From Bacteroidota bacterium (GTDB lineage Bacteria > Bacteroidota > Bacteroidia > Bacteroidales > UBA1556): a stretch of DNA of 7,105 nt. The translations under genes were made by a program, and so were the position numbers. Below are positions 6,205 through 7,105 of the stretch, piece after piece. The notes under the pieces were generated by a model. It saw nothing but the letters and a program-made list of their open reading frames with translations. It ran no database searches and was not told the DNA's origin. How positions within the stretch are numbered: position 1 is the first letter of the stretch; every line of letters starts with the position of its first letter. The stretch spans positions 1-7,105 of the forward strand of contig QMPB01000225.1 of the NCBI GenBank assembly GCA_003648395.1, read 5' to 3'.

Positions 6205-7105
6205 TTATTTGTTTTGACTTATAATATACCAATCGTTTCCATCATTTATCACTTCTATAAATTCCATTGATACCAATTTAATTTGATTTAATCCATCAAT
6301 TTTATTTGCGCCACCATTTGCAATAACTTTTACTCCATTATTTCCAATATTTTTAATAATATATTTTCTACCTTTTATAGCAGTTGCATCAGGTAAATCA
6401 AAAGTTATATTACCACCAGAGGTTTCACAAAGTATAACATGATCTTCTAGTGTTGGAGAGTAATCTGAGTTTATTGTTTTTAGTGCAATTCCTACAGAAG
6501 TATTAATGTCAACTCCAGATTTTGGATTATTTGTATTAATGCCAATTTCACCAGAAGACATAATAATAGCTCTATCAGCATTATCAGTAATTATCTTTAT
6601 ATCATTGCCATTTTTAGTACCAATTGATATTGCTCCACCAGCTAAGTTTCCACCAATAAGTACAGCTGCTTTATTAGATGTTAGAGTAGGATCAGAGTTA
6701 AATCCTAAATTAATATTGCCATATGCATCGTGGTCTATTTTAGTAATAGAATCAGAAGTATTTGTTGCAATAGGTCCTTGAGGCCCAGTTTCTCCATCAG
6801 CACCTTTAGGACCAGCAGGGCCTTGTGGTCCTTGAGGGCCAATCGCTCCGTCAGCTCCATTATTACCCGCAGGACCAGTATCACCATCAGCACCTTTAGG
6901 ACCAGCAGGACCTTGTGCTCCTTGAGGACCAATCGCTCCGTCAGCTCCATTATTACCCGCAGGACCAGTATCACCATCAGCTCCTTTAGGACCAGCAGGG
7001 CCTTGTGGTCCTTGAGGACCAATCGCTCCGTCAGCTCCATTATTACCGGCAGGTCCAGTATCACCATCAGCACCTTTAGGACCAGCAGGGCCTTGTGGTC
7101 CTTGA
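6205..7105 (-). CDS. Collagen-like Gly-X-Y repeat protein with fibre-type C-terminal region, 5' end outside window
   Basis: The minus-strand frame is open from the window edge (first full codon 7104-7102) to TAA at 6207-6205, giving 299 residues with no stop. The first ~112 are uninterrupted Gly-X-Y triplets ([30 protein letters not shown], repeated), which should form a collagen-like triple helix. The remaining 187 run from '[23 protein letters not shown]' through Gly/Asn-rich short strands ('[20 protein letters not shown]', '[19 protein letters not shown]') to a C-terminal region (~200-299) with '[19 protein letters not shown]', '[11 protein letters not shown]' and '[19 protein letters not shown]'. 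This C-terminal type occurs on phage-tail-fibre-like and surface proteins of Bacteroidota and could be the trimerisation cap of the helix. No type IX sorting domain is apparent. An ATG at 6561 is internal, not the start. Function: probably extracellular or surface fibre, partner unknown. Confidence 0.85.
   Translation of the reverse strand, partial: QGPQGPAGPKGADGDTGPAGNNGADGAIGPQGPQGPAGPKGADGDTGPAGNNGADGAIGPQGAQGPAGPKGADGDTGPAGNNGADGAIGPQGPQGPAGPKGADGETGPQGPIATNTSDSITKIDHDAYGNINLGFNSDPTLTSNKAAVLIGGNLAGGAISIGTKNGNDIKIITDNADRAIIMSSGEIGINTNNPKSGVDINTSVGIALKTINSDYSPTLEDHVILCETSGGNITFDLPDATAIKGRKYIIKNIGNNGVKVIANGGANKIDGLNQIKLVSMEFIEVINDGNDWYIISQNK
6790..7105 (-). repeat. 90-bp tandem repeats encoding ten collagen triplets each
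   Basis: Three full 90-bp units (6808-6897, 6898-6987, 6988-7077) and part of a fourth (7078-7105) are visible, plus a diverged part-unit at 6790-6807. The array runs off the window. Full units differ from each other at only 3-5 of 90 positions, and all but one difference are silent; the exception changes a Pro codon to Ala in the middle unit (6916-6918). This implies recent duplication or gene conversion under selection for the protein sequence. Copy number may vary between strains, and assembly may be unreliable here. Confidence 0.93.

Noticed and set aside
6559..6561. ATG as the start of a separate 118-residue protein
   Set aside because: The same frame is open through the collagen repeats to the window edge, so this methionine is internal.
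6506..6781. 91-codon plus-strand ORF opposite the collagen-like gene
   Set aside because: It is antisense to the C-terminal part of a well-supported gene and shows no recognisable motif.
6735..7073. 112-codon minus-strand ORF rich in Leu, Val and Met repeats
   Set aside because: It is the collagen repeat DNA read in a wrong frame; the true frame gives perfect Gly-X-Y triplets and continues to a sensible C-terminus.
6790..7105. CRISPR-like or intergenic direct repeat array
   Set aside because: The 90-bp units are head-to-tail with no spacers and translate as continuous Gly-X-Y collagen triplets.

Overview
The window is AT-rich. It looks like a chromosomal segment of a member of the Bacteroidota (Flavobacteriales, Cytophagales or Sphingobacteriales type). 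The evidence is a DUF4421-like outer-membrane-type protein, a stand-alone FtsE-like ATPase, two glycosyltransferases of a style common in that phylum, a roughly 620-residue UbiD-family decarboxylase, A-rich start contexts with no clear Shine-Dalgarno sequences, and an intergenic palindrome with the GGGTCGGGCTATTCG...CTATCCCT ends I remember from Bacteroidota genomes. No tool was available, so family names rest on motif recognition.

Layout. Positions 1-770 (+) hold the 3' part of a DUF4421-like beta-strand-rich protein. After a 71-base gap with a small hairpin come an 86-codon ORF (842-1102) and an FtsE-like ATPase (1115-1804), both on +. The FtsE gene runs tail-to-tail into a minus-strand block, and the two stop codons overlap. 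Read in its own direction, that block is: a collagen-like protein (5' end beyond position 7105, ending at 6205), a 254-base intergenic region with a long imperfect palindrome, a UbiD-family decarboxylase (5950-4076), a GT-B glycosyltransferase with a TTG start (4040-2931), and a second glycosyltransferase (2931-1801) whose ATG shares a base with the preceding stop (TAATG).

How the genes may work together. ubiD and the two glycosyltransferases are tightly spaced and probably one transcription unit. A prenylated-FMN decarboxylase and sugar transferases share no obvious pathway, so the grouping may be for co-expression only. The FtsE-like ATPase has no FtsX beside it. The collagen-like protein combines Gly-X-Y repeats, encoded by 90-bp near-identical DNA units, with a C-terminal region like those on Bacteroidota fibre or surface proteins.

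No tRNA, rRNA, CRISPR array, transposase or defence system is visible. I see no convincing new multi-gene system. The points most worth a second look are the structured intergenic element, the recently expanded collagen repeats, and the small conserved-looking ORF with no ATG start.
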